Assembly: GCA_964493665.1 (NCBI GenBank)
Contig: CAZBOZ010000005.1
Coordinates: forward strand, 1 to 50,706
From: DAOSVX01 sp964493665
GTDB lineage: Bacteria > Bacillota_I > Bacilli_A > RF39 > UBA660
Reading direction: 5' to 3'
Length of the DNA: 50,706 bases
Shown piece after piece: positions 24,798-32,771 of this stretch (positions within the stretch are counted from its first letter, which is position 1; each line of letters begins with the position of its first letter). The notes under the pieces are model-generated. The model was not told where the DNA came from. It ran no database searches and saw only the letters and a list, made by a program, of their open reading frames with translations. The translations under genes and the position numbers were made by a program.

Positions 24798-25718
24798 TTA
24801 ATCTAATTTTGGTTCTTCTTTTTTATGCTTAATATTATCTACTATAGAGTAGCCAACAACCATTAATATACCAGATGCCAATATTATAAGACCAGTTATT
24901 AACAAATTATTTAAAATGGGATCAATCATGTTTTTAAATATGCTTTGATATTCACCTAATACTTCAATGTCAATTTTGCTAGATAATAATTTCAAACTGC
25001 CTACAAATGTTGTTAAGGCTCCTGATATTATAGTTGGAACTCCTAACCAAATAAGCGGTTTATAGAAAGACCATCTGTATAGAGCAATTAATAAGAATGT
25101 AAATATAAAGGCCGTCCCTAACATAAGTTTAAACCAAATACTGTTAACAATGCTTAAACCAAATTGAACATCTTCAGAATAACTAATAAAAGTACTATTA
25201 TTTTGAGCTTTTTCATCAAGCTTTAATTCATTACTTATATTTTCATTTATATCAGTTATTATTTTTTCTACAGCTTCTTTTCCTTCATTGTTTAGGTTAA
25301 TTCCGGCACTATCGATAGCATCTAATACTTTAGCGCTATCTAATGAAGGCGTTTTTTCTTCGCCATAAATATTATATTCTATAATACTATAAATAAAATC
25401 ATTTAGAACATCATTAATCTCTTCATTATTTAAAATAGATTCCGCTTCATTACTAGTTAGTCCAGCATTTTCTAAAACATCTCCCAAAAAGTCTTTTACT
25501 GTTTCCTCATCTTTAAAACCATTTTCTTCTTGGTCACTAATAATACCACCAATAGGGAATTCCAATATATCAATACTTCTGGTTAAGTCTTTTAAATTAT
25601 CCTTATTTATGACATTAGTAAAATTTAAAGCAAAAGAAAATGCAGTTAATAAAACAAAATAAACTATTGATGTTATAACAGCAGCGATAGCACCCAAAAC
25701 TCTTAAAAATTTATTCAT
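24798..25718 (-). CDS. multi-pass membrane protein with an extracytoplasmic acidic domain, unknown function
   Basis: 306 residues. One N-terminal transmembrane helix (about 5-35), an acidic, helix-rich middle part (about 36-195, with repeated ENGFKDEE, LNNEEINDVLN and GIN-type segments), then three hydrophobic helices (about 195-290) and a basic tail. This looks like a membrane protein with one large outer loop. I recognise no family. AAAGGAG precedes its start. It is monocistronic on the minus strand, convergent with pnp and divergent from the Mur-ligase-like gene. Function cannot be proposed. Confidence 0.75.
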   Translation of the reverse strand: MNKFLRVLGAIAAVITSIVYFVLLTAFSFALNFTNVINKDNLKDLTRSIDILEFPIGGIISDQEENGFKDEETVKDFLGDVLENAGLTSNEAESILNNEEINDVLNDFIYSIIEYNIYGEEKTPSLDSAKVLDAIDSAGINLNNEGKEAVEKIITDINENISNELKLDEKAQNNSTFISYSEDVQFGLSIVNSIWFKLMLGTAFIFTFLLIALYRWSFYKPLIWLGVPTIISGALTTFVGSLKLLSSKIDIEVLGEYQSIFKNMIDPILNNLLITGLIILASGILMVVGYSIVDNIKHKKEEPKLD

Positions 25719-25774
25719 CTAAAAACTCCTTTCTATTTTTATACTAAAATTATACCATAAATGTTTTAAAAAAT

Positions 25775-25783
25775 TGATATAAT
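25775..25783 (+). promoter_or_regulatory. extended -10 promoter for the Mur-ligase-like gene
   Basis: TGATATAAT (25775-25783) is an extended -10, 18 nt before the TTG start. The -35 region is weak. Confidence 0.5.
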
Positions 25784-25801
25784 GTATTTAGGTGATATTA
25801 A

Positions 25802-27145
25802 TTGATTACTTTAGGAGAACTCAAGAAAGTAATAAAAATAATTGATCAAAGGAATTTATCTGATAATTATGAATTTGATTATTTAAGAATAATAAAAACA
25901 GAATCTGAAGAAAATTATAAAACTCCTCTTTTCTTTCCACTGACAATAACCGAGGAAGAATTAAGCGAAGGGTGGTATTATGATGCATTTGATAAAAGAA
26001 AAGAACTAAATGATACATTTATAAGAAAAATGCCTAATTGTACTTTTGTTGTGGAACCATGGATGCTTAGCAAAATAACTGATAAAAAAGCTAAAATAAT
26101 AGTTGTTGATAATATTATGAATTCCGTAAAGAAAATTTTCTCTTTTTCTTTAAAGAAATCTAAATCTAAAGTAATTTTAGTAACGGGTAGTATAGGAAAA
26201 ACTTCAATGGTTGGCTTAATTGAACATTTAATTAAAGACAGAGTTTATAGAATATATAGTAAAAGGATAACTCCACTTGTTTTATACCATCATTTTATAA
26301 ATAATATAAATAATAATTATAAATATGTAGTATTAGAAGCGGCCATGTTCTATAAAAACCAAGTTGAATATTTTAGTCGAACTTTAAATCCATTTATATC
26401 AATTATTATGAATATAAAAAAAGAACACTTAGGAATAAATGGAATTGATTCAGTTGATGATATAATAAAAGAAAAAATGAAAATAAGTCTTAATGCCAAT
26501 AATATTATATTAAATAATACTGATTTTAGAATAAGAAGAATAAAAATAAAAAATGGGTTTATGTATTATAAAGGAGAAAAAACAGTCAATGTAAATTCTT
26601 CTAAAATAATTAGAATAAATAAATTGTTAATTAAACCAAAGCCCTATATTAAAACTAAATTATCAATTTTGCAAAACACCATAGCTCTTAAGATAGCTGA
26701 AATACTAGGAATTGATAAAAAAACAGCATTGTCTAGAATTAGCAATTATGTTCCTGTAGAAAAAAGAGTTAATAAAGAGAAACTATATAATAAAGAAATT
26801 ATATTTGATGGGGATGTTAGTGGAGTTATAAGATTAGAAACTTTGAGCGAGCATTATTATCCAAAAAGTATTTTAATAATTCGATATTTAACTAAAGATG
26901 GCGAAGAAGTAGAAGATTATACACAATTAAAAAAACTATATAGGGGATTTAATGAAATATATATTCATCAAGATTTGGCTAATAGCGGGGTTATAAAACT
27001 AAAAAAGAACGTTAAAATATTTAGTGATCAAGAATTTATAAAAACTTTGCCTGATGATTATCAAATTTTTTATCATTTTGGTAGTTATTATCGTAAATAC
27101 AAAAAGTTTGATCCAAATATTTTAGAAAAAGGAGAAAGTAAATGA
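25802..27145 (+). CDS. Mur-ligase-like ATP-dependent amide ligase, divergent
   Basis: 447 residues. The central ATPase domain has a Mur-type P-loop, TGSIGKTS at 128-135, followed by the Mur pattern around NIKKEHLGINGIDSVDDIIKEK (family: a DHL or similar, then a segment where a carbamylated Lys binds metal). The C-terminal domain has VEKRVNKE where MurD/E/F have a PGRxE motif, then a Rossmann-like part. The N-terminal 110 residues differ from the known MurC-F. Mur ligases join amino acids to nucleotide-linked precursors; the substrate here is unknown. I chose TTG 25802 because GGTGAT (25791-25796) lies 5 nt upstream. Its stop overlaps the next ATG by 4 nt, so it is translationally coupled to an alpha/beta hydrolase. 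Confidence 0.8.
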   Translation: MITLGELKKVIKIIDQRNLSDNYEFDYLRIIKTESEENYKTPLFFPLTITEEELSEGWYYDAFDKRKELNDTFIRKMPNCTFVVEPWMLSKITDKKAKIIVVDNIMNSVKKIFSFSLKKSKSKVILVTGSIGKTSMVGLIEHLIKDRVYRIYSKRITPLVLYHHFINNINNNYKYVVLEAAMFYKNQVEYFSRTLNPFISIIMNIKKEHLGINGIDSVDDIIKEKMKISLNANNIILNNTDFRIRRIKIKNGFMYYKGEKTVNVNSSKIIRINKLLIKPKPYIKTKLSILQNTIALKIAEILGIDKKTALSRISNYVPVEKRVNKEKLYNKEIIFDGDVSGVIRLETLSEHYYPKSILIIRYLTKDGEEVEDYTQLKKLYRGFNEIYIHQDLANSGVIKLKKNVKIFSDQEFIKTLPDDYQIFYHFGSYYRKYKKFDPNILEKGESK

Positions 27146-27852
27146 AAAAAATATTGTTAATTCATGGCTGGGATTATAAAAATTATACTAAAATAACAAA
27201 TGAAAAAGATGCTTGGCATAATAGGAAGAATTTTATTAAATGCTTAGAAAAAAAATACCAAGTTTATTCTTTAAATTTGCCAGGATTTTGTGGTGCTAAA
27301 GAACCCTCTAAAGATAGTTGGGGCTTAGATGATTATGCTTTTTATATTAACGATTTTATTAACAAGCATAATTTAAAGGTGGACTATTTATTAGGATATT
27401 CTTTTGGTGGAGCAGTAGCAATTAGATATTATTCTTTATTTAAAAAACCAGATTTAATTTTGATTTCACCAGCTATTGTTAGAGAGCAATCAAACTCCAA
27501 GGAATTTATAAAAACTCCAAGTTTTTTGCGAGGAATAAGAGAATTTTTAAGAAACATCTATGTTATAAAAATAAAGAAAACACCAGAGATGGTTTTTGGA
27601 ACCAGATTTTTAAGAAACACTTATCAAAAAATTGTTAGGGAAAATCTTTTAAAAGAGGTTAACAAAGTAGATCCATCTAAAATAACAATCATTTATGGCG
27701 AAGAAGATCAAATGATACAGGCTAAATTTGTCTTGAAGCATTTAAATAGTAAAATTGCTAAAAAAGTGTTTTTAATAAAAAACGGTGGCCACGATATAGC
27801 GAATTCTCATACTAAGGAGTTACTAAATATTATAAATAAAATTATATTTTGA
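27142..27852 (+). CDS. alpha/beta-hydrolase
   Basis: 236 residues with the typical fold: HGWDYKNY for the oxyanion loop, the nucleophile elbow GYSFGG with S87, an acid at D189 (YGEEDQM) and H217 (NGGHD). All three catalytic residues are present, so an esterase, lipase or amide hydrolase activity is likely. It has no signal peptide and no membrane segment. The ATG overlaps the stop of the preceding Mur-ligase-like gene by four bases, with GGAGAAAG as ribosome site. This strongly suggests that the pair acts together, for example one building and one trimming a compound. The compound itself is unknown. Confidence 0.88.
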   Translation: MKKILLIHGWDYKNYTKITNEKDAWHNRKNFIKCLEKKYQVYSLNLPGFCGAKEPSKDSWGLDDYAFYINDFINKHNLKVDYLLGYSFGGAVAIRYYSLFKKPDLILISPAIVREQSNSKEFIKTPSFLRGIREFLRNIYVIKIKKTPEMVFGTRFLRNTYQKIVRENLLKEVNKVDPSKITIIYGEEDQMIQAKFVLKHLNSKIAKKVFLIKNGGHDIANSHTKELLNIINKIIF

Positions 27853-27877
27853 TAACTATTATAATTTATGATATTAT
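27849..27877 (+). promoter_or_regulatory. promoter for the HerA-type ATPase gene
   Basis: TTGATA (27849-27854), a 17-nt spacer and TATTAT (27872-27877). The -35 overlaps the stop codon of the hydrolase gene. Confidence 0.65.
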
Positions 27878-27904
27878 ATCTTTAGAATAAAGTAGGTGGA
27901 TTTT

Positions 27905-29662
27905 ATGTTTGGCAAAATACTTGAAGTGAACAATGATTATATTAAAATAGAAAATATTAAATCTGATGCTGAAATAAATATTTTAAATTTTCATGTGGTT
28001 TTTGATGAAGAAAATCGAAAAATAGTTGGCGAAGTAGTAGGAATTAATGAATCAGTCATAAATATCCTATTAGTTGGTGAAATAGTTGATAATAAATTTA
28101 TTTCAGGAGTATTAAAAAAACCTAATTTTAAATCCAAACCAAGAATTATATATAAAAGCGAAGTAGAATTACTTATTGGTAAACAAGATGTTACTTTAGA
28201 TGATACTTTATATATTGGTAAGTCTTATACTTACGATCAATACAAAGTAACAACTAATGTTAATGAGTTTTTAGCTAATCATTTTGCGATAGTAGGTAAT
28301 ACTGGTAGTGGCAAAAGTTGTGGAGTAGCAAGAATTTTACAAAATATTTTTAATTTTGATAATAATGTCCCTAAAGATGCTCATATTGTTATATTTGATG
28401 TGTATGGAGAATATAATAGCGCTTTTGAAACATTTAGTAAAAATCCAGACATAAATTATAAATCATATACTACAGAATTAAAATTTGAAAAAGAAGAATC
28501 AGTTAGAGTTCCAGCTTACTTTTTAGAAGTAGATGATTTGGCTCTTCTTTTAAATGCTACTGATACTTATCAAATTCCAATATTAGAAAAAGCTTTAAAT
28601 CTAGTTTTGATTTTTGCTAACAAAGATCCTAAAGTAGTGGAATATAAAAATAGTATTATAGCAGCTTGCTTATTAGATATTTTATCTAGTGGTAGAACTC
28701 CAGTTCAAGTGAGAGATCAAGTAGTAGCAATTTTAAGTCATTATAATACTGAACAACTAAACTTAAATTCAATTATTGCTCAACCCGGCTATAATAGAAC
28801 TATAAAACAATGCTTAAATATTGATGCTCAAGGTAAAATGAATGCCATGGGGTTTGTAGTTGATTATCTAGAGACTTATGAAAAAGTTGATATTAGTTCT
28901 CTTGATTTAGATAAAAATATTGTTTATACCTTAGAAGATATTTATTATGCCTTAGAATTTGCTTTAATAAGTGAGGGAGTGTTAAATAGTCATCCGGCTT
29001 ATGATCGTTTAAATGTTTTAAAAGTAAGATTAAAAGCCCTTATTGATGGCCCTTATGTTGCCTACTTTAATTATCCTGAATTTATTAGTAAAGATGATTT
29101 TGTAAAAGCCATATTTATTAAAGGTGATAAAAAAGCGCAAATAGTTAATATGAACTTTAATTATATAGATGAAAGATTTGCTAAAGTATTAACCAAAGTA
29201 TATTCCAAATTATTCTTCAATTATGCTACTAGCTTAGAAAAAAGATCTTCGTATCCAATTCATATAATTTTAGAAGAAGCACATCGATATGTTCAAAATG
29301 ATAATGATATTAATGTTTTAGGTTATAACATATTTGATCGTATTACTAAAGAAGGACGTAAATATGGAGTAATATTAGGATTTGTTACTCAAAGGCCTAG
29401 CGAACTTTCTAAAACAGCCTTAAGTCAATGTTCTAATTTTATGGTTTATAGAATGTATTATCCAGAAGATATTAGAATAATTGCCGATGTAACTGCTAAC
29501 GTTAGTGAAGAAAATATTGAAAAAATAAAAACTTTAAGTTCAGGCACAGCCATGGTATTTGGAACAGCATTTAAATTACCATTAATAGTTAAAATGGATT
29601 TACCAGATCCAATGCCAGAGAGCACTAGTGTTAATATAGTAAGTGAATGGTATCAAGAATAA
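27905..29662 (+). CDS. HerA-family ATPase/DNA translocase (DUF87)
   Basis: 585 residues. An N-terminal HAS-barrel-like domain (MFGKILEVNNDYIKIENI...) is followed by a RecA-type motor with Walker A GNTGSGKS (131-138) and Walker B IHIILEEAHRYV, then a sensor region (FVTQRPSELSKTALSQCSNFMVYRM) typical of HerA and FtsK-like ATPases. HerA proteins form hexamers that move DNA, usually with the nuclease NurA in end resection, or with SIR2 in phage defence. No nurA or sir2 is adjacent here. ATG 27905 is preferred because GTAGGTG sits upstream; an in-frame GTG at 27896 overlaps that site. It has its own promoter, and its role is open. Confidence 0.88.
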   Translation: MFGKILEVNNDYIKIENIKSDAEINILNFHVVFDEENRKIVGEVVGINESVINILLVGEIVDNKFISGVLKKPNFKSKPRIIYKSEVELLIGKQDVTLDDTLYIGKSYTYDQYKVTTNVNEFLANHFAIVGNTGSGKSCGVARILQNIFNFDNNVPKDAHIVIFDVYGEYNSAFETFSKNPDINYKSYTTELKFEKEESVRVPAYFLEVDDLALLLNATDTYQIPILEKALNLVLIFANKDPKVVEYKNSIIAACLLDILSSGRTPVQVRDQVVAILSHYNTEQLNLNSIIAQPGYNRTIKQCLNIDAQGKMNAMGFVVDYLETYEKVDISSLDLDKNIVYTLEDIYYALEFALISEGVLNSHPAYDRLNVLKVRLKALIDGPYVAYFNYPEFISKDDFVKAIFIKGDKKAQIVNMNFNYIDERFAKVLTKVYSKLFFNYATSLEKRSSYPIHIILEEAHRYVQNDNDINVLGYNIFDRITKEGRKYGVILGFVTQRPSELSKTALSQCSNFMVYRMYYPEDIRIIADVTANVSEENIEKIKTLSSGTAMVFGTAFKLPLIVKMDLPDPMPESTSVNIVSEWYQE

Positions 29663-29670
29663 AATTAATA

Positions 29671-29699
29671 TTTGACAATGAATTTTATTTTTACTATGA
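29671..29699 (+). promoter_or_regulatory. sigma-A promoter for the DUF308-like gene
   Basis: A perfect TTGACA (29671-29676), a 17-nt spacer and TATGAT (29694-29699), followed by GAAGTGAT and the ATG at 29724. Confidence 0.75.
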
Positions 29700-29723
29700 T
29701 TTAAATAGAATTGAAGTGATATT

Positions 29724-30257
29724 ATGAAATTAAAAAGCAAACAATTTTATAGCTTTATAAGCTCCTTATTAGTAATCTTAATTGGGGTATTGTTACTTAC
29801 TTTTAAAAATATTATGAATGATGCTAATTATTTATTTTACTTTATAATGGATTTTTATGCGGTTATAAAAGCATTAGAATATTTTATGACCAAAAAAGAG
29901 AGCGATTATAAGAATCTTTTAATTTCACTTGCATCATTAATAGCTGGTTCAATAGGAATTATTTTTAACTTAGAAAGCACACCAATAGTTTTGTCAGTAA
30001 CTTTAATTTCTTGGGTATCGTTAGTAGCTATAATAAAACTTATTAAAGTTGATTATTTAATGGATCGTGAAAATAAAATGTGGTATGCCGAAATTATATC
30101 TTTAGGAATATTTATTTTAGTAGGAATACTTACTAGTATTAATTTATATTTTGTTACATCAGTGCAAATATTAGTTTTAGGATTTTTCTTTTTAATAAAT
30201 GGTATATTAGAAATGGGATATCCGTTAATAGATTCATTTAATAATAGGAGGAAATAA
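29724..30257 (+). CDS. multi-pass membrane protein, DUF308/HdeD-like
   Basis: 177 residues with about six transmembrane helices arranged as three hairpins, and a basic C-terminus (NNRRK). The pattern (IGVLLL in the first hairpin, LASLIAGSIGIIF in the second, LGFFFLINGILEM in the last) resembles the DUF308/HdeD group, whose bacterial role is poorly known; the E. coli member is linked to acid resistance. It is followed 2 nt later by a small zinc-ribbon gene with AGGAGG overlapping its end, so the two are likely co-translated. Confidence 0.75.
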   Translation: MKLKSKQFYSFISSLLVILIGVLLLTFKNIMNDANYLFYFIMDFYAVIKALEYFMTKKESDYKNLLISLASLIAGSIGIIFNLESTPIVLSVTLISWVSLVAIIKLIKVDYLMDRENKMWYAEIISLGIFILVGILTSINLYFVTSVQILVLGFFFLINGILEMGYPLIDSFNNRRK

Positions 30258-30259
30258 AT

Positions 30260-30517
30260 ATGTTTTGTAAAAATTGTCATACTAAATTACCTGAAGGAGC
30301 AGTAATATGTGCTGTCTGCGGAACAAATAATTCTGATACTGAATTAAGTAATATTGTTACTAATATTGTTAACACGCAAAACCCTAATAAAGAAATAAAA
30401 GTAGACAAACAAGAATATGGCACTAAAAAAAGCATTAGTGTAGGAGCAGTAATAGTTATTTTAGTGGTAATAGCCTTGTTAGTATTTATAACTTTAAAAG
30501 CCTTAGGCCAAATATAA
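30260..30517 (+). CDS. zinc-ribbon protein with C-terminal transmembrane anchor
   Basis: 85 residues. The N-terminus has two CxxC pairs, C3-C6 and C17-C20, in the form MFCKNCHTKLPEGAVICAVCG, a zinc ribbon of the double-CxxC type. A linker is followed by a single transmembrane helix (about 57-80). Such tail-anchored zinc ribbons are common in low-GC bacteria with no defined role. The ATG is preceded by AGGAGG in the end of the upstream gene. It ends at a clear terminator. Confidence 0.85.
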   Translation: MFCKNCHTKLPEGAVICAVCGTNNSDTELSNIVTNIVNTQNPNKEIKVDKQEYGTKKSISVGAVIVILVVIALLVFITLKALGQI

Positions 30518-30538
30518 AAAACCTTTTAGGTTTTTTTA
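30516..30538 (+). terminator. intrinsic terminator after the zinc-ribbon gene
   Basis: AAAAAACCT pairs with AGGTTTTTT over a TTT loop, with the T-run continuing to 30537. Confidence 0.85.
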
Positions 30539-30553
30539 TTTTATCAATTAGTG

Positions 30554-30559
30554 TATAAT
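30554..30559 (+). promoter_or_regulatory. -10 element for sufB, very close to the start codon
   Basis: A perfect TATAAT (30554-30559). A start 7 nt downstream would fall near 30566, so the mRNA would be leaderless (GTG 30567) or have a leader of about 10 nt (ATG 30576). No Shine-Dalgarno sequence is visible. The -35 would lie in the T-run of the preceding terminator. Confidence 0.55.
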
Positions 30560-30575
30560 AATTTTTGTGACTTAT

Positions 30576-31874
30576 ATGAAAGAAAAATTAAACAAAAAAT
30601 TTATTGAAAACCTTTCCAAAATCAAAGGCGAACCAGAATGGATGATGAGATTTAGATTAGAAGCTTATCAAAATTTTTTGCTACAAAAAAATCCTTCTTT
30701 TGGGCCTAAACTTAATATTAACTATGATGATATTATCTATTACAAAGGTTATAAAGAAAAAAATAAGTGGGAAGATGTAGATAAAAATATTTATGATACT
30801 TTTAAATCATTAGGAGTAGTAAGGGCTGAAGAAAAATATTTAGATGGGGTAACTAATCAATATGAAAGTGAAGTTATTTATCATAGTTTAAACGAATATT
30901 TAAAAAGTAAAAAAGTGATTTTTTGTTCAACTGATGAAGCACTAAAAAAATACCCAGAATTATTTAAAAAATATTTTAATAATTTAGTTAAATATAATGA
31001 AAATAAATTTACAGCTTTAAATGGAGCATTGTGGAGTGGTGGAAGCTTTATTTATATACCGCCAAATACTAAATTAGATCGACCATTACAAAGCTATTTT
31101 AGAATTAATACACCAACTTTAGGCCAATTTGAAAGGACTATTATTATTGTTGATGAAAATAGTGAATTATCATATATAGAAGGCTGTACAGCTCCAACTT
31201 ATTCTAAAGCTTCTTTGCATGCAGGAGTAGTTGAAATATATGTAATGAAGAATGCTAAATGTCGATATACTACTATTCAAAATTGGTCAACCGATGTTTA
31301 TAACTTAGTAACCAAAAGAAGTATAATAGAAAAAAATGGCCTGATGGAGTGGATAGATGGTAATATTGGCAGTAAAGTAACAATGAAATATCCATCTTGT
31401 ATATTAAAGGGTGATAATAGTAAAGGGAATTCTATAAGTATTGCTTACGCTAAAGAAGGTCAATATTTAGATGCTGGGGCTAAAATGATTCATCTTGGTA
31501 AAAACACTAAAAGCAATATAATTAGTAAATCAATAGCTAGTAATGGGGGCCAAAGTAATTATAGAGGTTTAGTAAAAATAACTAAGGATGCTGTTAATAG
31601 TGAAAGCAAAATAAAATGTGATACTATAATTTTAGATGAAAACTCCATTAGTGATACATTCCCAACTAATATAGTTAATAATAAAACATCAATTTTAGAA
31701 CATGAAGCCACAGTATCTAAATTTAGTGAAGAAAGATTATTTTATTTAGAATCCAAAGGATTAAGTGAAGAAAGAGCTAAAGAACTACTCGTTATGGGCT
31801 TTATTAGTGATTTTAAAAAAGAATTACCAATGGAGTATGCTGTAGAACTTAATAGATTATTAAAAAACATTTAA
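30576..31874 (+). CDS. sufB: Fe-S cluster scaffold protein SufB
   Basis: 432 residues from ATG 30576. SufB is part of the SufBCD scaffold that builds Fe-S clusters. Strong family blocks: ALNGALWSGGSFIYIPP, GQFERTIIIVDE, IEGCTAPTYS, CRYTTIQNWS, EWIDGNIGSK, DAGAKMIHLG, KCDTIILDENSISDTFP, LEHEATVSKFSEE and ELPMEYAVELNRL. The cysteine in KCDT, a likely cluster ligand in known SufB, is present. Most Bacillota have sufCDSUB in one operon, but here sufB stands alone between a terminator and ssb, so the partners must be elsewhere or missing. An in-frame GTG at 30567 is a possible alternative start. Confidence 0.95.
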   Translation: MKEKLNKKFIENLSKIKGEPEWMMRFRLEAYQNFLLQKNPSFGPKLNINYDDIIYYKGYKEKNKWEDVDKNIYDTFKSLGVVRAEEKYLDGVTNQYESEVIYHSLNEYLKSKKVIFCSTDEALKKYPELFKKYFNNLVKYNENKFTALNGALWSGGSFIYIPPNTKLDRPLQSYFRINTPTLGQFERTIIIVDENSELSYIEGCTAPTYSKASLHAGVVEIYVMKNAKCRYTTIQNWSTDVYNLVTKRSIIEKNGLMEWIDGNIGSKVTMKYPSCILKGDNSKGNSISIAYAKEGQYLDAGAKMIHLGKNTKSNIISKSIASNGGQSNYRGLVKITKDAVNSESKIKCDTIILDENSISDTFPTNIVNNKTSILEHEATVSKFSEERLFYLESKGLSEERAKELLVMGFISDFKKELPMEYAVELNRLLKNI

Positions 31875-31918
31875 AATAGTAAAGTTGAATTAAAATAAAA
31901 TTGAATAAATAAATATAT

Positions 31919-31948
31919 AACTACTAAAATAAATTTTTAGTAGTTTTT
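31919..31948 (+). terminator. intrinsic terminator after sufB
   Basis: A perfect 11-bp stem, AACTACTAAAA / TTTTAGTAGTT, with a short loop, followed by TTT. Between 31875 and 32027 I see only this and the ssb leader. Confidence 0.8.
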
Positions 31949-32003
31949 ATCATTTAATTATTAGAAATTATAAATTTGACGGTTTAATTTATCTTTGTTA
32001 AAT

Positions 32004-32021
32004 TCCTTTCAAGAAAGGAGG
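32004..32021 (+). promoter_or_regulatory. hairpin that may cover the ssb ribosome site
   Basis: CCTTTC and GAAAGG are complementary and nearly adjacent, and the right arm is part of the ribosome site AAAGGAGG (32014-32021). If it folds, it would lower ssb translation. Confidence 0.4.
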
Positions 32022-32027
32022 AATAAT

Positions 32028-32369
32028 ATGTTAAATCAGGTGGTTTTGGTAGGAAGATTAACAGATGATATATCTGTAGAAGCAACCGAAAGTGGTAAAA
32101 AAGTGTCTTCTATATGTATGGCGGTTCAAAGAGCATTTAAAAATATATCTGGTGAATATGAAACTGATTTTATTAAATGTATTCTTTGGAACGGAGTAGC
32201 AGAAAATACCGCTGAATATTGTAAAAAAGGTGATGTTATTGGTATAAAAGGTAGAATTCAAACTAATAATTATACCGATGAAAATGAAGTCAAACATTAT
32301 ACAACAGAAGTAATTGCGGAAAAAGTAACATTCTTAAGTAGCAAGAAAGAAGAAAAGACTAATAAATAA
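32028..32369 (+). CDS. ssb: single-stranded DNA-binding protein, short SsbB-like form
   Basis: 113 residues, an OB fold: MLNQVVLVGRLTDDISVEAT, then ESGKKVSSICMAVQRAFKN, ETDFIKCILWNGVAEN and YCKKGDVIGIKGRIQTNNY. The acidic tail with DDDIPF that recruits partners in the main SSB is absent; the protein ends in a lysine-rich KKEEKTNK. The 113-residue length equals that of B. subtilis SsbB, which acts in DNA uptake during competence. It could therefore be the second SSB, with the main one (normally near rpsF and rpsR) outside the window. ATG 32028 follows AAAGGAGG at a 6-nt spacing. Confidence 0.92.
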   Translation: MLNQVVLVGRLTDDISVEATESGKKVSSICMAVQRAFKNISGEYETDFIKCILWNGVAENTAEYCKKGDVIGIKGRIQTNNYTDENEVKHYTTEVIAEKVTFLSSKKEEKTNK

Positions 32370-32391
32370 TGTAAACAATATGTATAATTAC

Positions 32392-32420
32392 TTGCTATGT
32401 TTTTTTAATTAATTTATAAT
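32392..32420 (+). promoter_or_regulatory. sigma-A promoter for the small acidic gene
   Basis: TTGCTA (32392-32397), a 17-nt spacer and a perfect TATAAT (32415-32420), followed by GTAGGT and ATG 32445. Confidence 0.75.
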
Positions 32421-32444
32421 TAAAATAGAAAGTAGGTAATTAAA

Positions 32445-32741
32445 ATGAGTTTAAATTATGATAGCGATGATGAAAAACGTATTCTAGGTGATGATGAATA
32501 TCCAGAAGAAGGAGTAAAACCAACTGAAGGAGAAGAACCAGTATTGGAAGAAGGAGAGCTAACTTTAGACGAATTGGAAAATGTAGGATCAAGTGGTAAT
32601 TATAAAGATTTATTAGATTTATTAACTGCGGAACAATTCCAATATGTAAAAGCTTCAGGAATACTTACATTGCCCGAGGCTCAAGTTAGAGCGACTTTAG
32701 AGCAAATGATTAGTGAAAACAAACAAAAACTAGGAATGTAA
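32445..32741 (+). CDS. small acidic protein of unknown function
   Basis: 98 residues. The N-terminal 50 residues are very acidic and probably disordered (many D, E, P and G). The C-terminal half is helical: YKDLLDLLTAEQFQYVKASGILTLPEAQVRATLEQMISENKQ. I compared it mentally with the RNA polymerase delta subunit (acidic tail at the C-terminus) and it does not match; the order is reversed. It has a strong promoter and a good ribosome site, and ends at a bidirectional terminator, so it is a well-formed single-gene unit. It could be a regulator or a binding partner of a larger protein; no function is assigned. Confidence 0.8.
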   Translation: MSLNYDSDDEKRILGDDEYPEEGVKPTEGEEPVLEEGELTLDELENVGSSGNYKDLLDLLTAEQFQYVKASGILTLPEAQVRATLEQMISENKQKLGM

Positions 32742-32745
32742 TTAA

Positions 32746-32771
32746 AAAAGCAAAGATTGTTCTTTGCTTTT
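32746..32771. terminator. bidirectional terminator between convergent small genes
   Basis: An 11-bp perfect stem, AAAAGCAAAGA / TCTTTGCTTTT, with a TTGT loop and A/T flanks. The stop of the XRE gene (minus strand) is at 32770. Confidence 0.88.

Noticed and set aside
27142..29662. A SIR2-HerA or NurA-HerA defence system
   Set aside because: No SIR2 or NurA gene is next to the HerA-type gene; the preceding hydrolase is an alpha/beta fold and not a nuclease.
32445..32741. The acidic protein as RNA polymerase delta subunit
   Set aside because: In delta the acidic tail is C-terminal after a folded domain; here the acidic part comes first and the helical part does not match.
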